Shown piece after piece: positions 1 to 6,250 of a stretch of 10,489 nucleotides of DNA. The position numbers were made by a program, and so were the translations under genes. Below the pieces are notes generated by a model. It was not told the origin of the DNA. It did not search any database and saw only the letters and a program-made list of their open reading frames with translations. The stretch spans positions 1 to 10,489 of the forward strand of contig JALOSK010000053.1 of the NCBI GenBank assembly GCA_025458465.1, in the 5' to 3' direction. Origin of the DNA: Sandarakinorhabdus sp. GTDB lineage: Bacteria; Pseudomonadota; Alphaproteobacteria; Sphingomonadales; Sphingomonadaceae. Position 1 is the first letter of the stretch; every line of letters starts with the position of its first letter.

Positions 1-605
1 CCAGGTGGCCGATCGCCTGGCCGCGCTGGGCTATGCCGCGCTCGCCATCGATGTCTATGGCAAGGGCCGGCGCGGTGATCCGGCCGGGGACAACAGCCAT
101 CTGATGGGCCCGTGGGTGCAGGATCGCGCTGCGCTGCGCCGCCGCCTGCTGGCGGCCGTGGATGCCGCCGCCGGCATCGCCCAGGTGGATGCGGCCCGCA
201 TGGCCATCATCGGCTATTGCTTTGGCGGCCTGTGCGCGCTGGACGTGGCGCGGGCAGGCGACGCGCGCATCAAGGCCGCGGTAAGCTTCCACGGCATCTA
301 CACCCCGCCGGGCTTGGGCGAACAGGGCCCGATTTCGGCCAAGGTGCTGGCGCTGCACGGCTGGGAAGACCCGTACACGCCGGTGGCCGATCACAACGCA
401 CTGGTACACGCCGGTGGCCGATCACAACGCACTGGCCGCCGAATTGACGGCGGCGGGGGCCGATTGGCAGATCCACGCCTATGGCCACACCTGGCATGCC
501 TTCACCAACGAAGGCGCCAACGCGCCCGGCGCCGCCCTGTACAACGCCGATGCCAACCGCCGTTCGTGGACGGCGATGACCGGCCTGCTGGCAGAGGTGT
601 TCTGA
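1..605 (+). pseudogene. Dienelactone hydrolase family protein, 5'-truncated by window and frameshifted
   Basis: This is an alpha/beta hydrolase of the dienelactone hydrolase (DLH) family, whose members hydrolyse lactones or esters with a Cys-Asp-His triad. The N-terminus lies left of the window. The frame open at base 2 contains the nucleophile elbow GYCFGG (Cys codon 218-220) and HGWEDPYTP with the acidic residue (Asp codon 368-370). An exact 31-bp tandem duplication then shifts the frame by +1. The rest of the protein continues in the next frame, including YGHTWHAF with the likely catalytic His (codon 495-497), and ends at TGA 603-605. Removing one copy gives a continuous, normal-looking DLH C-terminus, so the ancestral gene was intact. 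As written, the product lacks the His and its frame runs on without a stop into the permease. The family call is firm. Whether this is a real mutation or a sequencing/assembly artefact cannot be settled here. Confidence 0.8.
373..435. repeat. 31-bp perfect tandem duplication (two copies)
   Basis: Copy 1 is 373-403 and copy 2 is 404-434, directly adjacent and identical. Periodicity of 31 holds for one further base, to 435. Since 31 is not a multiple of three, the duplication causes a +1 frameshift inside the dienelactone hydrolase gene. The reading frame on either side matches the same family, which shows that the insertion is recent relative to the gene. Confidence 0.95.
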
Positions 606-3085
606 GCCTTTCCCTGCGTCTTGCCCTGCGGGAGCTGCGCGGCGGGCTGGCCGGCCTGCGCATCCTTGCCGTGTGCCTGGTGCTGGGCGTGGCGGCGCTC
701 GCCGGTGTCGGCAGCCTGGCCAGCGCCATCAACGCCGGGCTGGCGGAACGCGGCCAGGAACTGCTGGGCGGCGATGTCGCGGTGCGCCTGTCGGGGAGGT
801 TCGCGACGCCTGATGAAAAGGCCGCCATAACGGTGCTGGGGCCGGTCAATGAAGTCGTGAAGCTGCGCGGCATGGTCTCGCGCAGCGATGGCGGCGATGC
901 CGTGCTGGCCGAAGTGAAGGCAGTGGATGATCGCTGGCCGCTCTATGGCCGGGTCATGCTGTCGGGCGGCGGCCGCATCCGGCCCGGCATGGTAGCGGCG
1001 CAGCCGGCGCTGGCCGACAAGCTGGGCCTGAAGCCGGGGATGCGCATCACCCTGGGGCAGGCCAGCTTCACCTATGCCGGCACGCTGCTACAGGAACCGG
1101 ATCGCGCCGCCGATGGCTTTGGCTTCGGGCCGGGTCTGGTGATCCATCGCGCCGATCTGGAACAGGCCGGCCTGCTGGGCCTGGGCAGCCTGTTCACCGT
1201 GGATTATCGCATCCGCCTTGAACCGGGCACCAGCCTGGCGGCGGCGCGCGACAGGCTGGAAGCGGCAGTGAAGGCCGGTGGTGGCCGCGTGCGCGATCGC
1301 AACAACGGCGCGCCCGGCACCCGCAATTTCATCACGCAGCTGGGCCAGTTCCTCACGCTGGTGGGCCTTACGGCACTGGTGGTGGCGGGCGTGGGTGTGG
1401 CGGGCGGCGTGGCTGCCTACATGGGTGCGCGCACCCGCACCATCGCCACGCTGAAGGTGCTGGGGGCCGATAGCGCCACCATCCGCGCCGTCTATCTTTG
1501 GCAATTGGCGCTGGTGTCCGTAGGCGCGGTGCTGCTGGGGCTGGCCATCGGTGCGGCCACACCGGCACTGGTGGGCAAGATCGCCGCCGCCAGCCTGCCG
1601 GTTCCGCCTGTGCCAGGGCCGCAGTGGCAGCCGCTGCTGCTGGCGGCCGCCTATGGCCTGCTGGTGGCGCTGGCCTTTGCGCTGTGGCCATTGGGGCAGG
1701 GGGCGGCGATGCCGGCCGCCCGCCTGATGCGCAGCCTGACGGAACGGCAAGTGCGGCCCGGCTGGGGCAGCATCGCCTCCATCGCGGCTGCCATCGTCAC
1801 CGTTCTGGCGCTCACCATCATCATGGCCGATCAACGCCTGTTCGTCGCCGGCTTCCTGGGCGCGGCCGTGGGCCTGATCCTGCTGCTGTGGGCGCTGGCG
1901 GCGCTGGTGAAATATCTGGCGGCGCGCGCACCCCGGCCGGCGGGCACGCTGGCGCGGCTGGCGCTGGCCAATCTGCACCGGCCCGGCGCGCCCACCCGCA
2001 ACCTGATCGTGGCGCTGGGCCTGGGCCTCACGCTGTTCGCCACGCTGGCCAGCATCGAAGGCAATCTGGCCGGCCAGATCAATCGCACCATTCCGGCCAA
2101 GGCGCCCAATTTCTTCGTGCTCGACATCCCGAACGAGGCGCGGGACGACTTTGTTCGTGCAGTGGTCGCTGCGTCACCGGGGGCGGCCATCACCACCGTG
2201 CCATCCCTGCGCGGGCCGGTGACGGCGGTGAACGGCGTGCCGGCCGAACAGATCAGGGCCGGGCCCGATGCGTGGATCCTGCGCGGTGATCGCGGGCTGT
2301 CCTATGCCGCGGAATTTCCGCCGGCCAACACGCTGGTGGACGGCGAATGGTGGCCAAAGGATTATGCCGGGCCGCCATTGGTTTCCATCGATGAACGCGC
2401 GGCCACTGCGCTGGGCCTCAAGATTGGCGACAATCTCACCGTTTCGGTGCTGGGCGTGGAGATCACCGCCCGCATCGCCAGCACGCGGCGGATCGATTGG
2501 CAGTCGCTGGGCTTCAACTTCGCCATCTTGTTCGATCCGGCCACATTGCAGGCGGCGCCCCACGGCTGGATGGCCACCATCCAGGCCGCGCCCGATCGCG
2601 AGGCGGCGGTGGCGCGCACCATCACGCGCACCTATCCCACCGCCAGCGTGGTGCGCGTGAAGGACGTGATCGGCCAGGTGCAGACGCTGCTGGGCCAGCT
2701 TTCCGCGGCCATCCGCGCCGCCGCCAGCGTGACGATTGCGGCTGGCATCGCCGTGCTGATCGGCGCCATCGCGGCCGGGGCGCGGGCGCGCACCTATGAT
2801 GCGGTGCTGCTGAAGCTGCTGGGCGCCACCCGCCGGCAAGTGGCGCTGGCAACGCTGGCCGAATACGGGCTGATTGCGCTGGTCGTGGCGGCGCTGGCGC
2901 TGGTGCTGGGCAGCGTGGCGGGATGGTTCGTCATCACCCAGGTGTTCAGCCTTGATTGGACGCCCGATTGGCCGCGCGTGCTGATCACCGTCGGCCTGGG
3001 CGCCGTGCTCACCGTGGTGCTGGGCCTGGCCGGCAACTGGCGCGCATTGTCGGCTCGGCCTGCGGGTGTGCTGCGACAACTCTGA
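602..3085 (+). CDS. FtsX/YbbP-type ABC transporter permease (COG3127-like)
   Basis: This is a large inner-membrane permease of about 827 residues, close to the roughly 800 typical of YbbP. These proteins work with a YbbA/LolD-like ATPase, and the family has been linked to export or membrane-remodelling roles rather than proven import. I see about ten membrane segments: one at residues ~19-41, then a large extracytoplasmic domain to ~245. The first FtsX block has segments near 250-275, 293-325 and 342-365, followed by segments at ~390-438 (two) and 467-490. A second extracytoplasmic domain follows, then a C-terminal FtsX block near 702-728, 747-778 and 793-813. Cytoplasmic coupling motifs resembling 'TLKVLGA' and 'LLKLLGAT' follow each FtsX entry helix. 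The start is uncertain. CTG 602 gives the family-like N-terminus (M)SLSLRLALREL and overlaps the hydrolase stop as CTGA; the in-frame GTG 566 would add 12 residues. No ATPase partner is in the window; it may lie to the left. Confidence 0.88.
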   Translation: MSLSLRLALRELRGGLAGLRILAVCLVLGVAALAGVGSLASAINAGLAERGQELLGGDVAVRLSGRFATPDEKAAITVLGPVNEVVKLRGMVSRSDGGDAVLAEVKAVDDRWPLYGRVMLSGGGRIRPGMVAAQPALADKLGLKPGMRITLGQASFTYAGTLLQEPDRAADGFGFGPGLVIHRADLEQAGLLGLGSLFTVDYRIRLEPGTSLAAARDRLEAAVKAGGGRVRDRNNGAPGTRNFITQLGQFLTLVGLTALVVAGVGVAGGVAAYMGARTRTIATLKVLGADSATIRAVYLWQLALVSVGAVLLGLAIGAATPALVGKIAAASLPVPPVPGPQWQPLLLAAAYGLLVALAFALWPLGQGAAMPAARLMRSLTERQVRPGWGSIASIAAAIVTVLALTIIMADQRLFVAGFLGAAVGLILLLWALAALVKYLAARAPRPAGTLARLALANLHRPGAPTRNLIVALGLGLTLFATLASIEGNLAGQINRTIPAKAPNFFVLDIPNEARDDFVRAVVAASPGAAITTVPSLRGPVTAVNGVPAEQIRAGPDAWILRGDRGLSYAAEFPPANTLVDGEWWPKDYAGPPLVSIDERAATALGLKIGDNLTVSVLGVEITARIASTRRIDWQSLGFNFAILFDPATLQAAPHGWMATIQAAPDREAAVARTITRTYPTASVVRVKDVIGQVQTLLGQLSAAIRAAASVTIAAGIAVLIGAIAAGARARTYDAVLLKLLGATRRQVALATLAEYGLIALVVAALALVLGSVAGWFVITQVFSLDWTPDWPRVLITVGLGAVLTVVLGLAGNWRALSARPAGVLRQL

Positions 3086-3109
3086 TGACGCGGGCGTCAC
3101 GTTGAGTCA

Positions 3110-3138
3110 TTGAAAAATCCGGCATGATGCCCGATATT
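3110..3138 (+). promoter_or_regulatory. Candidate sigma70-like promoter of the BI-1 gene, with an embedded palindrome
   Basis: TTGAAA (3110-3115) and GATATT (3133-3138) are separated by exactly 17 bp. They match the consensus hexamers at 5 of 6 and 4 of 6 positions. The spacer holds an interrupted palindrome, ATCCGGCATGATGCCCGAT (3117-3135), in which GGCAT pairs with ATGCC and ATC with GAT. This is where a repressor could block RNA polymerase. The promoter is inferred from sequence only. Confidence 0.5.
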
Positions 3139-3167
3139 GAACAGGTAACCGGCCATTTGCCGGACAC

Positions 3168-3173
3168 AGGAGG
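3168..3173 (+). promoter_or_regulatory. Strong ribosome binding site of the BI-1 gene
   Basis: AGGAGG is 9 bp before ATG 3183 and decides that start over an in-frame TTG at 3174, which lies on top of it. A small hairpin (CCGGC 3149-3153 with GCCGG 3159-3163) sits just upstream and leaves the site free. Confidence 0.8.
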
Positions 3174-3182
3174 TTGAATTCC

Positions 3183-3920
3183 ATGGCCAACAACGTCGAT
3201 CCTCGCCTCGCGCCGTTCGGTGCCAAGGTCGCGGCCGATGCCGGCTATGATGCCGGTCTGCGCAGCTACATGCTGAGCATCTACAACTACATGGCGTCGG
3301 GCGTGCTGCTCACCGGCATCGTCGCGCTGCTGGTCTATTCGACGCCGGCGCTGTTCGCGGTGTTCTTCAACCAGGTCGGTTCGCCCACCATCCTGGGCTG
3401 GGCCGCCATGCTGTCGCCGCTCGCCATCATCCTGGGCATGAACTTCGGCCTGCACCGGATGCAGGAAAGCACGCTCAAGCTGCTGTTCTGGGGCTTCGCC
3501 GCATTGATGGGCGTTTCCATGAGCACGATCTTCGCCCGTTACACCGGCGCGTCGATCGCGCAGACCTTCTTCGTGACGGCCGCCAGCTTCGGCGCGCTCA
3601 GCCTCTATGGCTACACCACCAAGAAGGATCTGTCGGCCTGGGGCCGTTTCCTGTTCATGGGCGTGATCGGCATCCTGATCGCGATGATCGCCAACATCTT
3701 CATTCAGTCCAGCGCCTTGCAGCTGGCGGTGAACATTGTTGGCGTGCTCGTGTTCGCCGGTCTCACCGCCTATGACACGCAGCGCCTGCGCGAGATGTAC
3801 TTCGCGGTGGCTGGCACCAACTTCGCCGGCAAGGCAGCGGTGATGGGCGCGCTGACCCTGTACCTGAACTTCATCAACCTGTTCCAGTTCCTGCTCAGCT
3901 TCATGGGCAACCGCGAATAA
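3183..3920 (+). CDS. Bax inhibitor-1/YccA family membrane protein
   Basis: This is a 245-residue inner-membrane protein with about seven hydrophobic segments, the usual size and topology of the bacterial BI-1 (TMBIM) family. In E. coli the relative YccA modulates the FtsH protease, and B. subtilis YetJ behaves as a pH-sensitive calcium leak channel. Which role applies here is unknown. Family hallmarks include the N-terminal cytoplasmic stretch with YDAGLRSYM, a loop GYTTKKDLS (about 143-151), and the conserved TAYDTQRLREMY (about 196-206) with Asp198. The final segment reads LYLNFINLFQFLLSF. Asn229 stands where several known members have the second Asp of the di-aspartyl pair. The start is ATG 3183, set by AGGAGG. 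The gene has its own candidate promoter and a strong terminator, so it appears monocistronic. Confidence 0.93.
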   Translation: MANNVDPRLAPFGAKVAADAGYDAGLRSYMLSIYNYMASGVLLTGIVALLVYSTPALFAVFFNQVGSPTILGWAAMLSPLAIILGMNFGLHRMQESTLKLLFWGFAALMGVSMSTIFARYTGASIAQTFFVTAASFGALSLYGYTTKKDLSAWGRFLFMGVIGILIAMIANIFIQSSALQLAVNIVGVLVFAGLTAYDTQRLREMYFAVAGTNFAGKAAVMGALTLYLNFINLFQFLLSFMGNRE

Positions 3921-3955
3921 CTGGCGCAAACAGGCAACTGGTTCATCGCCAGATG

Positions 3956-3988
3956 AAAGGCCCGGCAGGGATACCTGCCGGGCCTTTT
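3956..3988. terminator. Rho-independent terminator, probably bidirectional
   Basis: A perfect 14-bp stem (3956-3969 with 3974-3987) encloses the loop GATA. Its arms begin AAAGG and end CCTTT, so T-runs follow the GC-rich stem on both strands. It lies 35 bp after the BI-1 stop and 15 bp after the isomerase-like gene's stop on the other strand, where it can end both convergent transcripts. Confidence 0.9.
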
Positions 3989-4003
3989 GCTTGCGCGTGT
4001 CTC

Positions 4004-4591
4004 TCAGCCGGCGGCGGCGTGTTCCACCCAGTCCAGCCGGTCCTGCCCGAAATGCATCTGGCCAGCCACGAAACAGGTCGGTGCGCCGAACACGCCGCGC
4101 GCCACGGCAGCCTCCGTGTTGGCGATCAGGCGGGCCTTGGCCTCTGGCGTTGCGGCCAGCGCCAGCAGCGCATCGGCATCATGCCCGGCTTCGCCCAGCG
4201 TGGCGTGCAGGATGGCGGGATCGGCCATGTTGCGGGCGTGCCGCCACATGCCGGCAAACAGCGTATCGGCCACCGCATTGAAGCGCTCATCGCCCTGCAG
4301 GCCGGCCAGAATGCGCATCATCGCCAATGTGTTCACCGGGAAATGCGGGTTCATCACCAGCGTGATGCCGTCCCGCTCGGCCCAGCGGGCCATGTCCTCG
4401 TTCATCCAGCGGCCCTTGGCGGCCACGGACCCGGGCGGGGTGCCGCCAGTGGCCTTGAACACGCCGCCCAACAGGATCGGCACCGGCACCAGTGATGCCC
4501 CGGTACGCGCCGCGATGCCCTTCAGCCGGTGCCAGGCCAGATAGGCGGTGGGCGAACCGACATCGAACAGAAATTCGATCGGATGGGGCAT
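4004..4591 (-). CDS. 2-hydroxychromene-2-carboxylate isomerase-like protein (DsbA/GST-kappa family)
   Basis: This is a 195-residue thioredoxin-fold protein with the helical insertion of the HCCA isomerase/GST kappa family. The reference enzyme NahD carries out a glutathione-dependent isomerisation in naphthalene breakdown. The N-terminus has FDVGSPTAYLAW (residues 9-20), in which Ser13 corresponds to the glutathione-activating Ser. NPHFPVNT (81-88) and the cis-proline region GVFGAPT (166-172) are also typical. Length is normal for the family. It is the last gene of the leftward operon, 11 bp after the SDR stop, with GGAGA (4599-4603) as ribosome binding site overlapping that stop. No other aromatic-degradation genes are nearby, so the actual substrate is unknown; the annotation names a family rather than a proven reaction. 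Confidence 0.9.
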   Translation of the reverse strand: MPHPIEFLFDVGSPTAYLAWHRLKGIAARTGASLVPVPILLGGVFKATGGTPPGSVAAKGRWMNEDMARWAERDGITLVMNPHFPVNTLAMMRILAGLQGDERFNAVADTLFAGMWRHARNMADPAILHATLGEAGHDADALLALAATPEAKARLIANTEAAVARGVFGAPTCFVAGQMHFGQDRLDWVEHAAAG

Positions 4592-4602
4592 TGGCGTCTC
4601 TC

Positions 4603-5325
4603 CTACCAGCGTTCGATCCAGGGTCTCAGGTCAAGCTCGTGCGTCCAGGCGCTGCGCGGCTGCTGGTGCAGGCGCACATATTCCGCCGCGATGGCTTCGG
4701 GATCAACGATGCCATCCTCGTCCTTCAGGGCATAGCGATCAGGGAAGTTCGTCCGGATGAAATCGGTGTCGATGGCACCATCGATGATGCTGTGGACTAT
4801 ATGGATGCCCTTTGGCCCCAGTTCGCGCGCCATCGCCTGTGCCAGGCTCCGCAGCGCGAACTTCCCGCCGGAAAAGCCGGCAAAGCCAGCCGAGCCGCGC
4901 AACGAGGCCGTGGCCCCGGTGAAGATGATCGTGCCGCGTCCGCGCGGCACCATGCGCCGTGCGGCCTCGCGCCCGGTGATGAAGCCGGCCAGCGCACACA
5001 TCTCCCAGATCTTGCGATAGCGGCGCACTGTCTCGTCAAGGATGCCCATCGGCGAATTGGCGCCGATGTTGAACACCAGAACCTCGATCGGCCCCACCTC
5101 GCGCTCCACCCGATCGAACAGGGCGATCATCGCGTCTTCATCGCGGGCGTCGGCACCGATGGCCAGGCATTTGCCGCCCTCCCGCGCGATACGCTCGGCC
5201 AGCGGGGCGAGCTGCTCGCCGTTGCGTCGCACCGGCACGGCCACCAGGCCGTGGCGGGCAAAGGCCGCCGCCGCCGCGCCGCCGGTGGCATCGCCGGCCC
5301 CGATGATGATGGCAGCGCCAGTCAT
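4603..5325 (-). CDS. SDR-fold protein lacking the catalytic Tyr and Ser
   Basis: This is a 240-residue Rossmann protein of the short-chain dehydrogenase/reductase superfamily. IIIGAGDATGGAAA (6-19) is a variant of the dinucleotide-binding glycine motif, GADARDEDA (57-65) matches the adenine-pocket region, and NIGAN (86-90) matches the NNAG element. The usual YxxxK is FSGGK (151-155): Lys155 is kept but Tyr is Phe151. The position 13 residues earlier, normally the catalytic Ser, is Ala138 within TGATAS. Classical proton relay therefore looks absent. SDR subfamilies with this pattern are known to me in general terms, and their chemistry is unclear. The ATG overlaps the thioesterase stop (ATGA), which implies translational coupling. 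It may bind a nucleotide or a CoA-type metabolite without classical alcohol oxidation; this is inference. Confidence 0.88.
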   Translation of the reverse strand: MTGAAIIIGAGDATGGAAAAAFARHGLVAVPVRRNGEQLAPLAERIAREGGKCLAIGADARDEDAMIALFDRVEREVGPIEVLVFNIGANSPMGILDETVRRYRKIWEMCALAGFITGREAARRMVPRGRGTIIFTGATASLRGSAGFAGFSGGKFALRSLAQAMARELGPKGIHIVHSIIDGAIDTDFIRTNFPDRYALKDEDGIVDPEAIAAEYVRLHQQPRSAWTHELDLRPWIERW

Positions 5326-5771
5326 CGGGCGCGGTCCATGATCATGCAGGTGGCGACACCGGTGGCCAGCAGCTTGCCAGCAGAATCCACCAGCGTGCCA
5401 CGCGCCGTCGCGAGCCGTCGTCCGCGCGTCACCACGTCGCCACGCGCCGTCACCTCGCCGGTGGCTGGCGTGATCGCCTTGACGAAACTGATGTGCAGGT
5501 CGGTCGTCACATAGGTTTCAGCCCCGGTCAGCAACGTGTGCACCGCGCAGCTCATGGCGCTGTCCAGCAAGGTGGCCGCAAAGCCGCCGTGGGTGATACC
5601 GATGGGGTTGCCGTGGCTGGCATCGGGCACGGCATGAAATACCATCCAGCCTTCGCCGGCCTCGGCCCTTGCCATGCCCATCAAGCGGCCCATTCCGGTG
5701 CCGCCTGCCGCATTGGCGGCCAGGGCCTGCATTTGCCGGAGCCCCGTGTTATCATCTGCAATTGCAGTCAT
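5322..5771 (-). CDS. PaaI-type hotdog-fold thioesterase
   Basis: This 149-residue single-hotdog protein belongs to the PaaI/YbgC-like acyl-CoA thioesterase group, which hydrolyses aryl- or acyl-CoA thioesters in the cytoplasm, usually as a tetramer. The signature HGNPIGITHGGFAATLLDSA (53-72) contains HGN, HGG and the catalytic acid Asp70. The C-terminal strand region DLHISFVKAITPATGEVTA is typical of the fold. The start ATG overlaps the marR stop (ATGA) and the stop overlaps the SDR start (ATGA), so the three genes are almost certainly cotranscribed and coupled. A copy of the 12-bp palindrome lies at codons 2-6. The pairing of thioesterase, SDR and a MarR regulator suggests handling of CoA-bound intermediates, but the substrate cannot be read from sequence. 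Confidence 0.93.
   Translation of the reverse strand: MTAIADDNTGLRQMQALAANAAGGTGMGRLMGMARAEAGEGWMVFHAVPDASHGNPIGITHGGFAATLLDSAMSCAVHTLLTGAETYVTTDLHISFVKAITPATGEVTARGDVVTRGRRLATARGTLVDSAGKLLATGVATCMIMDRAR
5756..5767. promoter_or_regulatory. Palindrome CTGCAATTGCAG, copy 2 (candidate MarR operator)
   Basis: This perfect 12-bp palindrome lies inside the first codons of the thioesterase gene, 2 bp after its ATG. It is identical to the copy upstream of marR. Small dyad sites of this kind are typical MarR-family operators. The same bases also code for the Thr-Ala-Ile-Ala N-terminus of the thioesterase, so part of the constraint may be coding. Confidence 0.5.
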
Positions 5772-6202
5772 GTCTGACTCTCCAGACGTTCATGAGCTTC
5801 ATCCAGCAGGAAGCGCAGTGCGGCCAACCGGCCCTCGCCAAGCCGCTCCGCCACGCCCTGCTGCGCCGTCTCCCAGCCGGCCTGGGCGGCCGCGCGGCGG
5901 GCATGGCCGGCATCGGTCAGCCACACCAGCCGGCTACGCCGGTCACTTGCGTCGGTTTCGATCCGCAACAACCCGGCGGCAGCAAGTGGTTTCACAAGTC
6001 GCGAAATCGTTGATGCATCGGCCGACATCTGATCGGCCAGCGCACTGATCGACAGGCCGCGGCGGCGCGACAGGCAGGCCAGCAACCCGAACTGGCCGAC
6101 GGACAGGCCATGGCTGGCGAGTGCCTCGTCATAGATCTGGCTCACCCGCCGCGACAGGCGACGGACCTTGGCGGCTGTGCAGACATCGGATGGCGCTGAC
6201 AT
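5768..6202 (-). CDS. MarR family transcriptional regulator
   Basis: This is a 144-residue winged helix-turn-helix regulator. MarR proteins bind DNA as dimers and usually repress their own operon until a small, often aromatic or CoA-linked, ligand is bound. The fold shows an N-terminal dimerisation helix (about 10-30), the HTH from SISALADQMS to the recognition helix ASTISRLVKPLAAAGLL (about 51-79), and the wing with DRRSR (87-91). The chosen start is ATG 6202, giving MSAPSD. A TTG at 6232 is in frame and would add ten residues. Neither start has a convincing ribosome binding site. The gene is 48 bp after the stop of the MoeA/MobA-like fusion and its stop overlaps the thioesterase ATG. The palindrome 14-25 bp upstream suggests autoregulation. 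Confidence 0.92.
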   Translation of the reverse strand: MSAPSDVCTAAKVRRLSRRVSQIYDEALASHGLSVGQFGLLACLSRRRGLSISALADQMSADASTISRLVKPLAAAGLLRIETDASDRRSRLVWLTDAGHARRAAAQAGWETAQQGVAERLGEGRLAALRFLLDEAHERLESQT

Positions 6203-6216
6203 GACCGCAGCATAAG

Positions 6217-6228
6217 CTGCAATTGCAG
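6217..6228. promoter_or_regulatory. Palindrome CTGCAATTGCAG, copy 1 (candidate MarR operator)
   Basis: This perfect 12-bp dyad lies in the 48-bp gap upstream of marR, the expected place for an autoregulatory operator. TATGCT just downstream on the minus strand could act as a -10 element, but I found no good -35. The exact sequence recurs at 5756-5767. Confidence 0.6.
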
Positions 6229-6250
6229 ACAAGCAGGACTGGTCTATCCG

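Noticed and set aside
5..3085. A single 1026-codon fusion gene of hydrolase and permease
   Set aside because: The stretch from ~404 to 601 in this frame encodes Arg/Gly-rich sequence with no family character, while the next frame over the same bases encodes the real hydrolase C-terminus. The fusion is a by-product of the 31-bp duplication.
3086..3099. Dyad TGACG-CGGG-CGTCA after the permease stop as a terminator
   Set aside because: The stem is only 5 bp and no T-run follows; it could be a minor hairpin but does not look like an intrinsic terminator.
1088..3100. Long minus-strand open frames opposite the permease (1088-1978, 2174-3100)
   Set aside because: They are rich in Gln, Arg, His and Gly with no motifs, as expected for the antisense of GC-rich coding sequence; the plus strand encodes a clear permease.
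3009..3929. A 306-codon minus-strand open frame opposite the BI-1 gene
   Set aside because: It lacks family motifs and is antisense to a strongly recognisable BI-1 protein with its own ribosome binding site and terminator.
4492..5514. A 340-codon plus-strand open frame opposite the SDR and thioesterase genes
   Set aside because: Its composition is that of an antisense shadow, and the minus strand carries coupled genes with clear motifs.
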